A DNA stretch of 64,000 nt from Bifidobacterium adolescentis ATCC 15703. GTDB lineage: Bacteria > Actinomycetota > Actinomycetes > Actinomycetales > Bifidobacteriaceae. Shown piece after piece: positions 55,851-64,000 of the stretch; the first letter of the stretch is position 1; every line of letters starts with the position of its first letter. The notes under the pieces were generated by a model that worked only from the letters and a program-made list of their open reading frames with translations, was not told the DNA's origin and made no database searches. The stretch is from NCBI RefSeq assembly GCF_000010425.1, contig NC_008618.1, forward strand, positions 489,946 to 553,945. The letters are read 5' to 3'. The translations under genes were made by a program, and so were the position numbers.

Positions 55851-57083
55851 ATGGTATCTCTTCGCAGGATCAATCAGGACGATCTGCGCAATCACAATCT
55901 TTCGGTGGTGATTGACACGCTACTGCGTGCCTCCGGGCCGATGAGCCGAGCGGATCTTGCCAAGGAGACCGGGCTGACCAAGGCGACGATGTCGTTGCTG
56001 GTGTCGCTGCTGATCGATGCGGGCGTCGTCAAGGAGGGTGAGCCGCAGAACTCGGCCAGCTATGGGCGCCCGTCCACGCCGTTGATGCTGGGAGGCGGCA
56101 AGGTGTGCGGCATCGGCATGCAGGTCAACACCGACGGCTATGGATGCATGGCTTTGGACATCAACCACGACATACTCAGGCACGAATGGGTGGATGCCGA
56201 CATGAGCGGCGTCGAGCCGGACGTCGTATTCGGCAAGCTTGACGCCATGGCCAAGGCGATGGCTGAGGATCTGGAATCGAAACGATGCATCATCGCGGGC
56301 GTCTCGTGTGCGCTGCCGGGCTTGGTCACCTCCGACAAGAGGCTGCTCATGGCCCGCAATCTCGGTTGGGAGAATGTCGATCTGACCACGTTCGACGTTA
56401 TGCGAGGGTATGACGTTACCCCGTGCAATGAGGCGAAGCTGGCCGCCATCGCGCAGATTCCGGGATATGCCTGTGCGCGTGCGGACGTGTTCGATGGCGT
56501 GGATTGCGCCGACTCCTTCCTGTATCTGTCGTGCGATATCGGCATCGGCGGCGCGATCGTCCGTGACGGTGAGATCGTGTCGGGAAGCCACGGTTTCGCC
56601 GGTGAGATCGGTCACGTGTCGGTGTCTTTGGACGGTCCGCTGTGCGGATGCGGACGACGCGGATGTTTGGAAACGTATGCTGGCCGTCGCGCGCTGGTCG
56701 AGGCTTCCGGAGTGGCCGAAAAGAATGCGGCTTCGAGCGGTGAGGCACTGGAGCGTCTGTTGGACGCATGGCATTCCCATGATGTGCGGACCGTGGAAGC
56801 CGTCGGACGGGCCATCGACGCGCTGGCCTCGGCCATCGGCTCCGCACTGAATCTGGTCGATGTCGATACCGTGCTGCTGGGCGGTTGGTGGACCGATTTC
56901 GGGCCGTTCTTCTACGAAACGCTCGAAAACCGTTTGGAATCGCAGGTCTTGGGGGCGTCGGACATGCAGGTGAGCGTGTCCATCCCGTTGGTGGCCGACC
57001 ATCCGGCGTTGTACGGTGCCGCGGAAGTCGGCTTGCGCAAATTCATCGACAATCCGCTGACGTTCATCACCGACAAAGCATGA
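55851..57083 (+). CDS. ROK-family transcriptional regulator (XylR-like)
   Basis: 410 residues. N-terminal winged helix-turn-helix (~15-65: GPMSRADLAKETGLTKATMSLLVSLLI), then a ROK sugar-kinase-like domain with the zinc motif CGCGRRGCLE (~264-273) and DIGIGGAIV. Sugar-responsive repressor of the XylR/NagC group. Divergent from xylB, it probably controls xylB and itself; the cluster therefore has two regulators, this one and the LacI protein. Confidence 0.9.
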   Translation: MVSLRRINQDDLRNHNLSVVIDTLLRASGPMSRADLAKETGLTKATMSLLVSLLIDAGVVKEGEPQNSASYGRPSTPLMLGGGKVCGIGMQVNTDGYGCMALDINHDILRHEWVDADMSGVEPDVVFGKLDAMAKAMAEDLESKRCIIAGVSCALPGLVTSDKRLLMARNLGWENVDLTTFDVMRGYDVTPCNEAKLAAIAQIPGYACARADVFDGVDCADSFLYLSCDIGIGGAIVRDGEIVSGSHGFAGEIGHVSVSLDGPLCGCGRRGCLETYAGRRALVEASGVAEKNAASSGEALERLLDAWHSHDVRTVEAVGRAIDALASAIGSALNLVDVDTVLLGGWWTDFGPFFYETLENRLESQVLGASDMQVSVSIPLVADHPALYGAAEVGLRKFIDNPLTFITDKA

Positions 57084-57104
57084 TTCCTGAGCGCCGCCGC
57101 AACG

Positions 57105-57752
57105 TCACTCGTGCGCATTGACATATTGCGGATTCTCCACTTTGCCCGTTCCGCCATACCGTTTGAAGCCCCACAGCAGAATGAGGGATTTCGCATACGC
57201 CACCCAGGCGATGCCGAAGAGGATGGCGAGAACGCGTATGAACGGTACGAAATATGACAGGCCGGCCGCGAGTACGTCGATGACGACGAGGACGAGCGAG
57301 CAGGGGAAGGCTCGCCAGGGGAACATCGCCGATAGCGAGAAGAGCCTGCCGGTGGTGTTGGCGAAGCGTGCCTGCAACGGTGCGACGTATTCGGCGAACA
57401 GCGCCACGACCACGGCGGCGATGACCAGAAGGATCAGCGGTATGTAGGAGGCGTTGGTATCCCACGCCTTCCAGAACGACAGGCCGAAGAGGATGGCGGT
57501 GGCGAGGATGGCGACGAGCACCCAGGCCGCAAGTCCCTGTTTGAACTCGCGTTTGAACCGTTTGAGATACTCGCGTACCAGATTGACGTCGTCATGCTCG
57601 TCATAGGCGAACATCGTGCTGTACAGGGCGGCGCGGGCCGGGCCGATGGTGATGCTCGGAATCAGGGTGACCAGGTAGACGAGATTCAGCGCGGTGAAGC
57701 GCGCCAACGTGTTCATGAACTGCCAGAACGGGGCGTTGGTGTTGAATTTCAT
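57105..57752 (-). CDS. DUF624 (YesL-like) membrane protein
   Basis: 215 residues. Five to six membrane segments and the family start FNTNAPFWQFMNTLARFTALNLVYL-type region with PSITIGPARAALY. DUF624 proteins are usually encoded with carbohydrate ABC transporters and glycosidases; function unknown. AAGGAGG lies before the start. A 20-base palindrome (57770-57789) lies just upstream. Confidence 0.85.
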   Translation of the reverse strand: MKFNTNAPFWQFMNTLARFTALNLVYLVTLIPSITIGPARAALYSTMFAYDEHDDVNLVREYLKRFKREFKQGLAAWVLVAILATAILFGLSFWKAWDTNASYIPLILLVIAAVVVALFAEYVAPLQARFANTTGRLFSLSAMFPWRAFPCSLVLVVIDVLAAGLSYFVPFIRVLAILFGIAWVAYAKSLILLWGFKRYGGTGKVENPQYVNAHE

Positions 57753-57769
57753 GATCCTCCTTGAACAGC

Positions 57770-57789
57770 TATTTATAAGTATATAAATA
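57770..57789. promoter_or_regulatory. Operator-like palindrome, left copy
   Basis: TATTTATAAGTATATAAATA; arms TATTTATA and TATAAATA are exact reverse complements. It lies 17 bases upstream of the DUF624 start and just before the GH42 remnant. A near-copy is at 63039-63058. Confidence 0.6.
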
Positions 57790-57818
57790 GAGATGATATT
57801 TGTCCAGTGCTCCGTGTT

Positions 57819-59296
57819 GCGCCAATTTCTGGAGCCACACCATCTACGATTGGGGCGACGTGGTGCCGCCCGTCAGCTACGGCGACGGCATCAGCGACGC
57901 CAAATGCGTGGTCTCCGGCCTGCAGATGGACTACCGTCGTTTCCAAAACCAGGCGCAGCTGGCCTGCTATACGAACGAGCGCGACGCGATCCGTGCTTAC
58001 GACGCGGCCACGCCGATCACCACCAACCTCATGGGCACGTTCAAAGACCTCGACTATTTCGAATGGGCCAAGGAAATGGACGTGGTCAGCTGGGACAACT
58101 ATCCGGACATGGACACTCCGCCGAGCTTCACCGCCATGTGCCACGACCTGATGCGCGGCATCGGCGGCAACAAGCCGTTCATGCTGATGGAACAGACCCC
58201 GAACCAGCAGAACTGGTTCCCGTTCTGCAAAGTCAAGCGTCCCGGCGAAGTGCGCAAGCTGAGCTGGCAGGCCGTGGCGCATGGCGCGGACACCGTGCAG
58301 TTCTTCTAGATGAAGCAGTCGATCGGCGGCTGCGAACGATTCCATGGCGCGGTCATCGCGCACGATGGCACCGAACAGTCACGTGTCTTCAAGGAGACCG
58401 CGGCGCTCGGCGGGGAACTGGACCGCATCGGCAAGCGGATCATGGGATCGGAAATCCGTGCGAAAGTCGCCATCATGTTCGACTGGCAAAGCTACTGGTC
58501 TCTCGAAGGCTGCGTCGGACCAACCGCCGGATTCTCCTATCCGAACGAAGTGCACCGCTTCTATCGCGCGTTCTGGCGACGCAACGTGCCTGTCGACATC
58601 ATCGAAAGCACCACGCCTCTCGACAAGCTCAAACAATACGATCTGGTGGTCGCGCCCGCCCTCATCACCGTGCTGCCGGGCGTCGCCGAAACGCTGGAAT
58701 CCTACGTATCCGAAGGCGGCAGCTTCATAACCGGCTACATGGCCGGCATCCACGACGAACACGACCTCGTGGTGCCGGGCGGCTATCCCGGCAAATTGCG
58801 CGACCTGATGGGCGTATGGGTGGAGGAAATCGACGCGCTCGCGCCGGACGAGACCATCGAAGTGCATGGCGACGCGGTTGATGCCAAGGGCGAGATCGTG
58901 GCCAGCATCATCCACCGCGAAGGCGCCAGACGGCTCGCCGCCTATGGTGGCGGCGAATTCTACGCGGGCCATTCCGCGCTCACCGTCAACACGTACGGCA
59001 AAGGCAAGGCGTACTTCGTGGGCACGCTGTTGGACGAGACCGGTATGAGCGCCTTCATGGCCCCGATCATCAAGGAGCTGGGGCTGAAACCGCTCGACAC
59101 CCCGGAGGATGTGAGTCTGTCCGTACGCTATGGCGATGACGGCGTCCGCTACGCATTCCTCATCAACAACAGCGAATCCGACAAGAGGCTGTGCCTGGAC
59201 GAGCTCGACGGCGGTGTGGAACTGCTCACCGGCCATGTGGTCGACGGGCCGGTCGGGCTCAAACCGTACGGCGTGAACGTGATCGAACTCGGATAA
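57819..59296 (+). pseudogene. GH42 beta-galactosidase remnant, 5'-truncated with an amber stop
   Basis: Homology starts abruptly at NFWSHTIYDWGD, deep inside the catalytic barrel, so about the first 200 residues and the acid/base Glu are absent. The nucleophile segment MLMEQTPNQQNW remains. At 58307-58309 TAG interrupts the frame: HGADTVQFF is followed by stop, then MKQSIGGCERFHGAVIAHDG in the same frame, where GH42 enzymes usually have Gln. The rest (58310-59296) covers the trimerisation and C-terminal domains (FDWQSYW, VVAPALITV, FITGYMAG). The remnant is therefore a two-lesion pseudogene. Confidence 0.88.
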
Positions 59297-59418
59297 TCGG
59301 CATCGGCGTCGTCACGTGGCAGGATGCGTCAGACGCGACCGAATACGCCCGCGCAAGTCGCCGGACGCTATACTGGTCACAGGTTTTGAACTCTATTGAA
59401 GACAGGTTAGATAGCGAT

Positions 59419-60330
59419 ATGACTGCGAAGAGGCGCATTCTTGCGTTCGAGATCGGCACATTCTTCACGCGTTACGTGGTGTTCGAGGATGGCCGGATGG
59501 GCATCCCCGGCACCGTCGCCACGCCGGTCGACAGCGTGGAATCTTTCTACCAGGCGCTCGCGCACATCGTCAACGGCCAACGCGCGCCGCTTGACGGCAT
59601 CGCCATGAGCGTGCCGGGATTCATCGACGTCAGCAAACAGGTTGCCGTCACCGCCGGCGCGTTGGGCATGCTGTACAAGCATGAGATCGGCAAGGAACTG
59701 CAGGAATATCTTGACAAGCCGGTGCCGACCTGGATGGAGAACGACGCGAACTGCGCGGCCATGGCGGAAAAACTCTCCGGCAACGCCGTCAAACTCGACG
59801 ATTTCGCGCTGATCACCATCGACACCGGCATCGGCGGCGCGCTGTTTTTGGGTGGCGGGATTCGCCGTGGCAAGGATTGGCGTGCGGGCGAGCTCGGCAT
59901 GATGATTCCGAACTATGAAACCGGCGGGTTCAACACCATGCAGAACTATTTGTCCACCATCGTGCTGGCCGAGGACTACGCCAAGGAATTCGACGTGCCG
60001 ACCGGTTCCATCGTGCCCGCCACCCTGTTCCGCAGGCTTGACGAGCCGCGCGTGCGCAAGATCGTTGACAAATGGATTGATTACCTGGCGATCGCCATTT
60101 TCAACACCGCCGCAGCCACCGATCCGGAATGCATACTGCTCGGCGGCGGTATCTGCCGTGAACAGCAGCTCTTGCCGATGGTGAACGCGGCGCTCGACAG
60201 GATTCCGCAGTGGGGCGATTTCCGCACATCCGTCAAACGTTGCCGCCACACGAACAACGCGGGCCTTATCGGCGCATACTACGCCTTCGAAACGGAAGTC
60301 GGCGGCCTTACTGACGTGCCGATAAGGTGA
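59419..60330 (+). CDS. ROK-family sugar kinase
   Basis: 303 residues. N-terminal phosphate loop LAFEIGTFFTRYVVFEDG, catalytic WMENDANCAAMAE (Asp in END), TIDTGIGGALFLGG and LLGGGIC. There is no HTH and no zinc Cys cluster, so it is a kinase of the beta-glucoside kinase/glucokinase-like branch rather than a regulator. Between pseudogenes of a galactosidase and a phosphorylase it probably phosphorylated the released sugar. ATG 59419 has a weak ribosome site. Its 3' end overlaps the convergent TetR gene by 23 bases. Confidence 0.85.
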   Translation: MTAKRRILAFEIGTFFTRYVVFEDGRMGIPGTVATPVDSVESFYQALAHIVNGQRAPLDGIAMSVPGFIDVSKQVAVTAGALGMLYKHEIGKELQEYLDKPVPTWMENDANCAAMAEKLSGNAVKLDDFALITIDTGIGGALFLGGGIRRGKDWRAGELGMMIPNYETGGFNTMQNYLSTIVLAEDYAKEFDVPTGSIVPATLFRRLDEPRVRKIVDKWIDYLAIAIFNTAAATDPECILLGGGICREQQLLPMVNAALDRIPQWGDFRTSVKRCRHTNNAGLIGAYYAFETEVGGLTDVPIR

Positions 60331-61114
60331 ACGGCAGCAGGCAGCGGTCTGGGGCGGGGTCGTATTCGCTTGGATCGGTGAAGCCGGCCCATTCGCTTGG
60401 CGGGAAGATGATGTCGGAAATCGACATCCATTCCTCAAGCAGATTCATCGAATCGTCGCCCAGCCAACGGTATTGCAGACCGTCCATCGCGCTCATCGCC
60501 AGCGTATACAGGTCGTAGAAACGTTCCTCGTCCACGCCGGTCGGCAGGATCCAGTTCATCGAACAGATCATCTCCCAATTGCGCATATGGCGGCCGATGA
60601 AGAAATTATGCGCCGGATGCGTCGGACTGAGCGCTTCGCCGTTGAGCACCGAATACAACTGCACCAATTCCGGACGCTGCAGATTGTACAGTGCGATGTT
60701 CAGACAGTAACGGGGGTAGAAATACACGCGATGACCGTCGTTGTCGGTCACGGCGGCGGTCACCGCATTGTACTCGTCGGCGTCGGGGGTGTCGTAGCAT
60801 TCCGACAGCACCATGTTGAGCAGGTCATCCTTCGACGAAATGTAATGGTAGAGCGCCGCCTCGGTGATGCCGATCTCGTCGGCTATGTCCTGCAGGCTCA
60901 TGCCCCAGAATCCTTTGGTGGCGATGATTTTGACGGCCGCCTGGAGGATCTGCAGGTGCCTCTCCTCCTGACTCATGCGCTTTTTCTTCTCGAAGGTCTT
61001 GCCCGCCAATGCGTTGCGCGCCTGAGTGCCATAGGGGGTTGAAGTGTTGGCGCGTGACGCGGCGGGCCAGCTGTCCTGTTCCTGCAGAAAACGGTCCCAT
61101 GCCGCAACGCTCAT
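60308..61114 (-). CDS. TetR-family transcriptional regulator
   Basis: 268 residues, longer than usual because of a ~45-residue N-terminal extension. HTH at ~52-95 (RHLQILQAAVKIIATKGFWGMSLQDIADEIGITEAALYHYISSKDDLL pattern). The ligand domain has no assignable specificity. It may control the flanking glycan genes. The palindrome GTTGCAC-CGTT-GTGCAAC at 61148-61165 lies just upstream. Confidence 0.85.
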   Translation of the reverse strand: MSVAAWDRFLQEQDSWPAASRANTSTPYGTQARNALAGKTFEKKKRMSQEERHLQILQAAVKIIATKGFWGMSLQDIADEIGITEAALYHYISSKDDLLNMVLSECYDTPDADEYNAVTAAVTDNDGHRVYFYPRYCLNIALYNLQRPELVQLYSVLNGEALSPTHPAHNFFIGRHMRNWEMICSMNWILPTGVDEERFYDLYTLAMSAMDGLQYRWLGDDSMNLLEEWMSISDIIFPPSEWAGFTDPSEYDPAPDRCLLPFTLSARQ

Positions 61115-61147
61115 GTCAATCTCCTATGGTCTTGGTTAATGGTGGTT

Positions 61148-61165
61148 GTTGCACCGTTGTGCAAC
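61148..61165. promoter_or_regulatory. Palindrome upstream of the TetR gene
   Basis: GTTGCAC (61148-61154), CGTT, GTGCAAC (61159-61165); 34 bases before the TetR start codon, a usual place for an autoregulatory operator. Confidence 0.5.
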
Positions 61166-61168
61166 TGT

Positions 61169-61196
61169 ACTTGATGGTGGCCACTTGATGGTGGCC
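61169..61196. repeat. 14-bp tandem repeat
   Basis: ACTTGATGGTGGCC occurs twice in a row, in the gap between the TetR gene and the convergently placed esterase end. Confidence 0.8.
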
Positions 61197-61210
61197 GCCA
61201 CGTGATGGAT

Positions 61211-62044
61211 TCACTGAGCAAGCGTGCGGCGCATCCATGCGACGGCCAGCTTCGGCCAAGCTTGCACGCATTCCTCGATGCCGTTGACGCCTTGCCACGC
61301 CGTCTCCGCGGTGCCCAGCGCCAGACCGTGCCCGCCGCTGGGGAACAGGTGCGCCTCGATGCTCACGCCGGCTTTCTTGCAGGCATCGATGAGCATAAGT
61401 GTGTTCTCGTAGGGCACGCAGTCGTCCGGAACGGTGTGCCATACGAACACCGGTGGGGTCTTGGCGTCGATATGCTTCTCGATGGATACGGGTTCGAGCG
61501 CTTCGGCATCAGCCTTGCGGTCGCCGAGCAGCGCGTCGAAGCTGCCGCGGTGCGCAAGCGGTCCGGATGTGATTACCGGGTAGGCGAGCATCAGTGCGTT
61601 CGGACGTACCGCGTCCGGATCATAGCCGTGTGCCGCGAGCACGTCGTCACTGGCGGAAGTCGCAAGATTGGCGGCGAGGTGGCCACCGGCGGAAAAGCCG
61701 ATGACGGCGATTCGATCGCCGTCGACATGCCATTCGGCGGCGTGCGCACGCATGCGTCGCACCGCTTCTGCGGCTTCCAGCAACGCGACGGGGAATACGG
61801 ACGGTTTGACGGAATACCGTAGCACGAAGGCGTTGAAACCGGCTGCAAGGAACTGCATGGCGATTGGCTCGGCCTCACGATCAGACGTCATTTCATAGCC
61901 GCCGCCGGGTATCACCAGCACGGATGGACGTCTGCGGTCCGGGTCGATCTCCTTGCTGTTGTCAAGGCAATAGCCGACGAATGTGGCCGTGCTGTCATCG
62001 ATGCCGGGAATCTTGTGTTCGAAATATGAAATATTGCATGGCAT
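61211..62044 (-). CDS. Alpha/beta-hydrolase esterase (acetyl-xylan-esterase-like)
   Basis: 277 residues. VLVIPGGGYEMTS (oxyanion hole), GFSAGGHLAANLA (nucleophile Ser), HTVPDDCVPYENT (Asp) and GGHGLAL (His) form a complete triad. No signal peptide. Resembles intracellular BD-FAE/acetyl esterases found with glycosidases. The only intact hydrolase left in this degraded locus. Confidence 0.88.
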   Translation of the reverse strand: MPCNISYFEHKIPGIDDSTATFVGYCLDNSKEIDPDRRRPSVLVIPGGGYEMTSDREAEPIAMQFLAAGFNAFVLRYSVKPSVFPVALLEAAEAVRRMRAHAAEWHVDGDRIAVIGFSAGGHLAANLATSASDDVLAAHGYDPDAVRPNALMLAYPVITSGPLAHRGSFDALLGDRKADAEALEPVSIEKHIDAKTPPVFVWHTVPDDCVPYENTLMLIDACKKAGVSIEAHLFPSGGHGLALGTAETAWQGVNGIEECVQAWPKLAVAWMRRTLAQ

Positions 62045-62121
62045 CCATCCTATTCGTATGAAGTTCGTGTGGTTATGCCGTGTTACCGTACACGGTTTGC
62101 GTGTTTCCCCGCTCTTGGGGG

Positions 62122-62175
62122 GTATTGGAAACGGGCGGCCGCGAAAATGCTTCCACGGCCGCCCGTTTCCAATAC
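62122..62175. terminator. Strong hairpin between the GH94 remnant and the esterase
   Basis: 20-bp perfect stem: left arm 62122-62141, right arm 62156-62175. It lies downstream of the reverse-strand GH94 remnant and before the esterase start; no long T-run. Confidence 0.75.
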
Positions 62176-62191
62176 TCGGATAGTCAATCCG

Positions 62192-62952
62192 TCAGAAGGT
62201 GACGGTGACTTCGACTGGTTTGGTGGTATCGGTCGGGATCGGGACGGTGTCGCCGTCGAGGGTGGGGCGCACGCCGAGCAGGTATTGGGACGCGTCCACG
62301 AAGGTCCACGCGGCGGTGCCGGTGAGCCAGGAGTTCTTGCCCTCGCCCGGGGTTGGGGACTCGTCCTCTAAGAAACCGTCCAACACACCGTCGCCAATCC
62401 AATCTCCACCTCGCCGGTGGACAGGTTGCGCTGGAAGTTGGACGAGTCGTCCACGGCATTCCACAGGCACCATTCCACGGAGCCGGTCACGTCGATGACG
62501 GCCGGCTCGTCGGTGGTGTTCGTCACGTCGAGCCGATTGATTTCCGCATTGGTGTGCAGCGGCACGAAGGCGGTGAGCTTGGATTCGATGCCTCGCTTGG
62601 AAGCTTCGAACACGGTGTAGCCGATGCCTTGACGGCACTTGCAGGAATCAAGCGGGGTCTTGCACGGAAGGAAGGTCGGCGACCAGGTTTCGACCGGCTT
62701 GGCATCGGCGGAATCGGAGTCCATCAGGCTCAGGTAATAGCAGCGGGAGCCGTTGTCTGCCGGCACGTTGTTATACCGGTAGCGGGTGATGCGGCGTAGT
62801 TTGGCGTCCTTGTAGAAGCTGTAGCCGCCGCCGGTGTTGGAAATCAGCGAGAAGAAGTCCTCGTTGCCAAGGTAGTTGATCCACGGCAGGGGAGTCGCCG
62901 GGGTTTCAATCACGTATTCCTTTGCGGCATCATCGAAATGACCGTAGCGCAT
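62192..62952 (-). pseudogene. GH94 cellobiose/cellodextrin phosphorylase remnant with large internal deletion
   Basis: The first ~185 codons match the N-terminus of GH94 phosphorylases ([60 protein letters not shown]). The frame then runs into TAG at 62368-62370. In another frame downstream the C-terminus is recognisable ([21 protein letters not shown], ending at 62192). Full GH94 enzymes have ~800 residues, so ~1.7 kb including the catalytic Asp is missing, with a frameshift at the junction near 62370-62400. Confidence 0.88.
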
Positions 62953-63038
62953 GGGTGCCCTTTCGTCGGTGAAATGGCTGTGACGAGGTGTACTGTATGG
63001 GTATATCGTCCATTGATTTAATTAATAGGTTAGCACGT

Positions 63039-63058
63039 TGTTTATAAACTTATAAATA
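63039..63058. promoter_or_regulatory. Operator-like palindrome, right copy
   Basis: TGTTTATAAACTTATAAATA, the reverse complement of a near-copy of the palindrome at 57770-57789. It lies ~87 bases upstream of the GH94 remnant start. Confidence 0.55.
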
Positions 63059-63134
63059 ACGATTTGCTGGCGTGTTGCCGTCGGTCTTCCAATGGTCATC
63101 TGTCGACGCTGCCGCAATCGGGCAGAGGTTGGGG

Positions 63135-63140
63135 TATACT
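63135..63140 (+). promoter_or_regulatory. -10 box of tRNA-Ile
   Basis: TATACT eleven bases before the tRNA; no convincing -35 box. Confidence 0.35.
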
Positions 63141-63150
63141 TCCTCCCGTT

Positions 63151-63224
63151 GCCCTCGTAGCTCAGTTGGTTAGAGCAGCACCCTTATAAGGTGTTTGTCC
63201 TGGGTTCAAGTCCCAGCGAGGGCA
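63151..63224 (+). tRNA. tRNA-Ile (TAT)
   Basis: Acceptor GCCCTCG/CGAGGGC, discriminator A, anticodon stem GCACC/GGTGT, loop CTTATAA giving anticodon UAU, T-arm CTGGG/CCCAG. CCA is not encoded. UAU reads the rare AUA codon; most bacteria use a CAU tRNA modified by TilS instead. Confidence 0.92.
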
Positions 63225-63405
63225 CATGCGGACCTGCCGGAAGCGGCGGGTCCTTTGCATATCCGCGGATTGCAGTCCGTACGCCCTGCGTGTGACGGCG
63301 CATACCGTGTCCCGGCCATCGCCTACACTCCATAAGGTTATCCGGTTCACGCCTTGCCATCGGGGCAATGCGACCCGGGTCCCCCGAATCTCTAGGAGAC
63401 AAACT

Positions 63406-63618
63406 ATGAAGCAGGGTATCCATCCTGATTACCACGCAGTGCAGGTCACCTGCTCTTGCGGCAACACCTTCGTCACCCGTTCCACCTACAACGGCGATCA
63501 CATGACCGTCGACGTGTGCTCCAACTGCCACCCGTTCTACACCGGCAAGCAGAAGATCCTCGACACCGGTGGCCGCGTGGCTCGCTTCGAGAAGCGTTAC
63601 GGCAAGAAGGCCAAGTGA
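63406..63618 (+). CDS. rpmE: 50S ribosomal protein L31
   Basis: 70 residues. Zinc-binding type: Cys16, Cys18, Cys38 and Cys41 (CSC and CSNC). AGGAGAC precedes the ATG. C-terminus is basic ([11 protein letters not shown]). Followed by a strong terminator-like hairpin and then prfA. Confidence 0.97.
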   Translation: MKQGIHPDYHAVQVTCSCGNTFVTRSTYNGDHMTVDVCSNCHPFYTGKQKILDTGGRVARFEKRYGKKAK

Positions 63619-63638
63619 GTCTTATTGCTTAGGCAATG

Positions 63639-63672
63639 AAAACGCCAGTCCATTCGTGGGCTGGCGTTTTTC
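63639..63672 (+). terminator. Terminator after rpmE
   Basis: AAAACGCCAGTCC pairs with GGGCTGGCGTTTT around a six-base loop, followed by TTTTTCG. Confidence 0.85.
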
Positions 63673-63799
63673 GTTACCGACGTGCCGTCGCTCACCTCCG
63701 ACGACCGCACTTCCGCGCCACCTTATATGATGGACAGGTTGAGTAAGGTTCAGCGACGAGTGATTCCGCTGAAGCGCAGATACGAAGAAAAGGCGTACA

Positions 63800-64000
63800 T
63801 TGGCAGACGAACAATTCCCCGCGGCCGTCACCGCGCTTGAGGAATACCACAATATCGAACAGCAGATGGCCGAGCCGGAGGTCGCATCCAATCCCGACAA
63901 GATGCGCAAGCTGGGTCGGCGCCACGCCGAACTGGGTGCCATCGTCTCCGCCTACACCGCATACAAGCAGGTGAAGGACGATCTGGAGGCGGCCCGCGAG
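63800..64000 (+). CDS. prfA: Peptide chain release factor 1, N-terminal part
   Basis: 67 codons to the window edge, TTG start. FPAAVTALEEYHNIEQQMAEPEVASNPDKMRKLGRRHAELG is the N-terminal helical domain of RF1, which ends translation at UAA and UAG. The order rpmE-prfA is the common one in actinobacteria. The GGQ domain lies outside the window. Confidence 0.9.
   Translation, partial: MADEQFPAAVTALEEYHNIEQQMAEPEVASNPDKMRKLGRRHAELGAIVSAYTAYKQVKDDLEAARE

Noticed and set aside
57793..58881. 362-residue open frame crossing the GH42 amber stop in another frame
   Set aside because: The product is Arg-rich shadow sequence, whereas GH42 homology lies in the other frame on both sides of the TAG.

Overview
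The window is a high-GC actinobacterial chromosome segment. Xylose isomerase and xylulokinase, ABC rather than PTS sugar uptake, many intracellular glycosidases, LacI/ROK regulators and the pairing of FtsH with folate genes all fit a Bifidobacterium. The species cannot be fixed from sequence alone.

Region 1 (1-3.6 kb): the 3' end of a low-molecular-weight tyrosine phosphatase, an odd T/G-rich non-coding stretch with a large inverted repeat, a reverse-strand tRNA-Asp, galE (-), trmB (+), and a tRNA cluster Glu-Asp-Phe (+).

Region 2 (3.6-17.2 kb): the most striking part, a nine-gene, largely translationally coupled operon resembling a Gram-positive Pel exopolysaccharide locus. It holds a PelD-like c-di-GMP receptor fused to a degenerate epimerase domain, PelE-like, a DUF2194 PelA-deacetylase-like protein, PelF and PelG. 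These are followed by a CotH-domain protein, a VTC (polyphosphate-polymerase fold) protein, a DUF4956 membrane protein and an EAL-GGDEF c-di-GMP enzyme. Polymer synthesis, its c-di-GMP receptor and a c-di-GMP turnover enzyme are thus encoded together, with an unexplained CotH/VTC/DUF4956 module.

Region 3 (17.3-34.3 kb): fucO, a GT2 glycosyltransferase, an AI-2E-family permease, a membrane GT2, a D-Ala-D-Ala carboxypeptidase, then hpt-ftsH-folE-folP-folBK-DUF3180. FolBK carries an extra, degenerate HPPK copy. tesB, ettA and a peptide deformylase lie on the other strand.

Region 4 (34.4-39.6 kb): a RibD-type deaminase without its reductase domain, an amidohydrolase, a DUF559-type orphan and a sulfhydrylase. 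Two copies of a ~194-bp nested palindromic element lie here, each between convergent genes. The first supplies the last codons of both neighbours.

Region 5 (39.8-57.1 kb): a xylose/xylo-oligosaccharide regulon with xylA, two GH43 enzymes, a LacI regulator, a binding protein and two permeases, an SGNH esterase, a carboxylesterase with a frame break near its start, an acetyltransferase, xylB and a ROK regulator. A repeated CGAAA-N-TTTCG operator marks LacI control.

Region 6 (57.1-63.1 kb): a decaying glycan locus with a DUF624 protein, a GH42 beta-galactosidase pseudogene, a ROK kinase, a TetR regulator, an esterase and a GH94 phosphorylase pseudogene. A shared 20-bp palindrome is found near both ends.

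Region 7 (63.1-64 kb): tRNA-Ile with anticodon UAU, rpmE, and the start of prfA.
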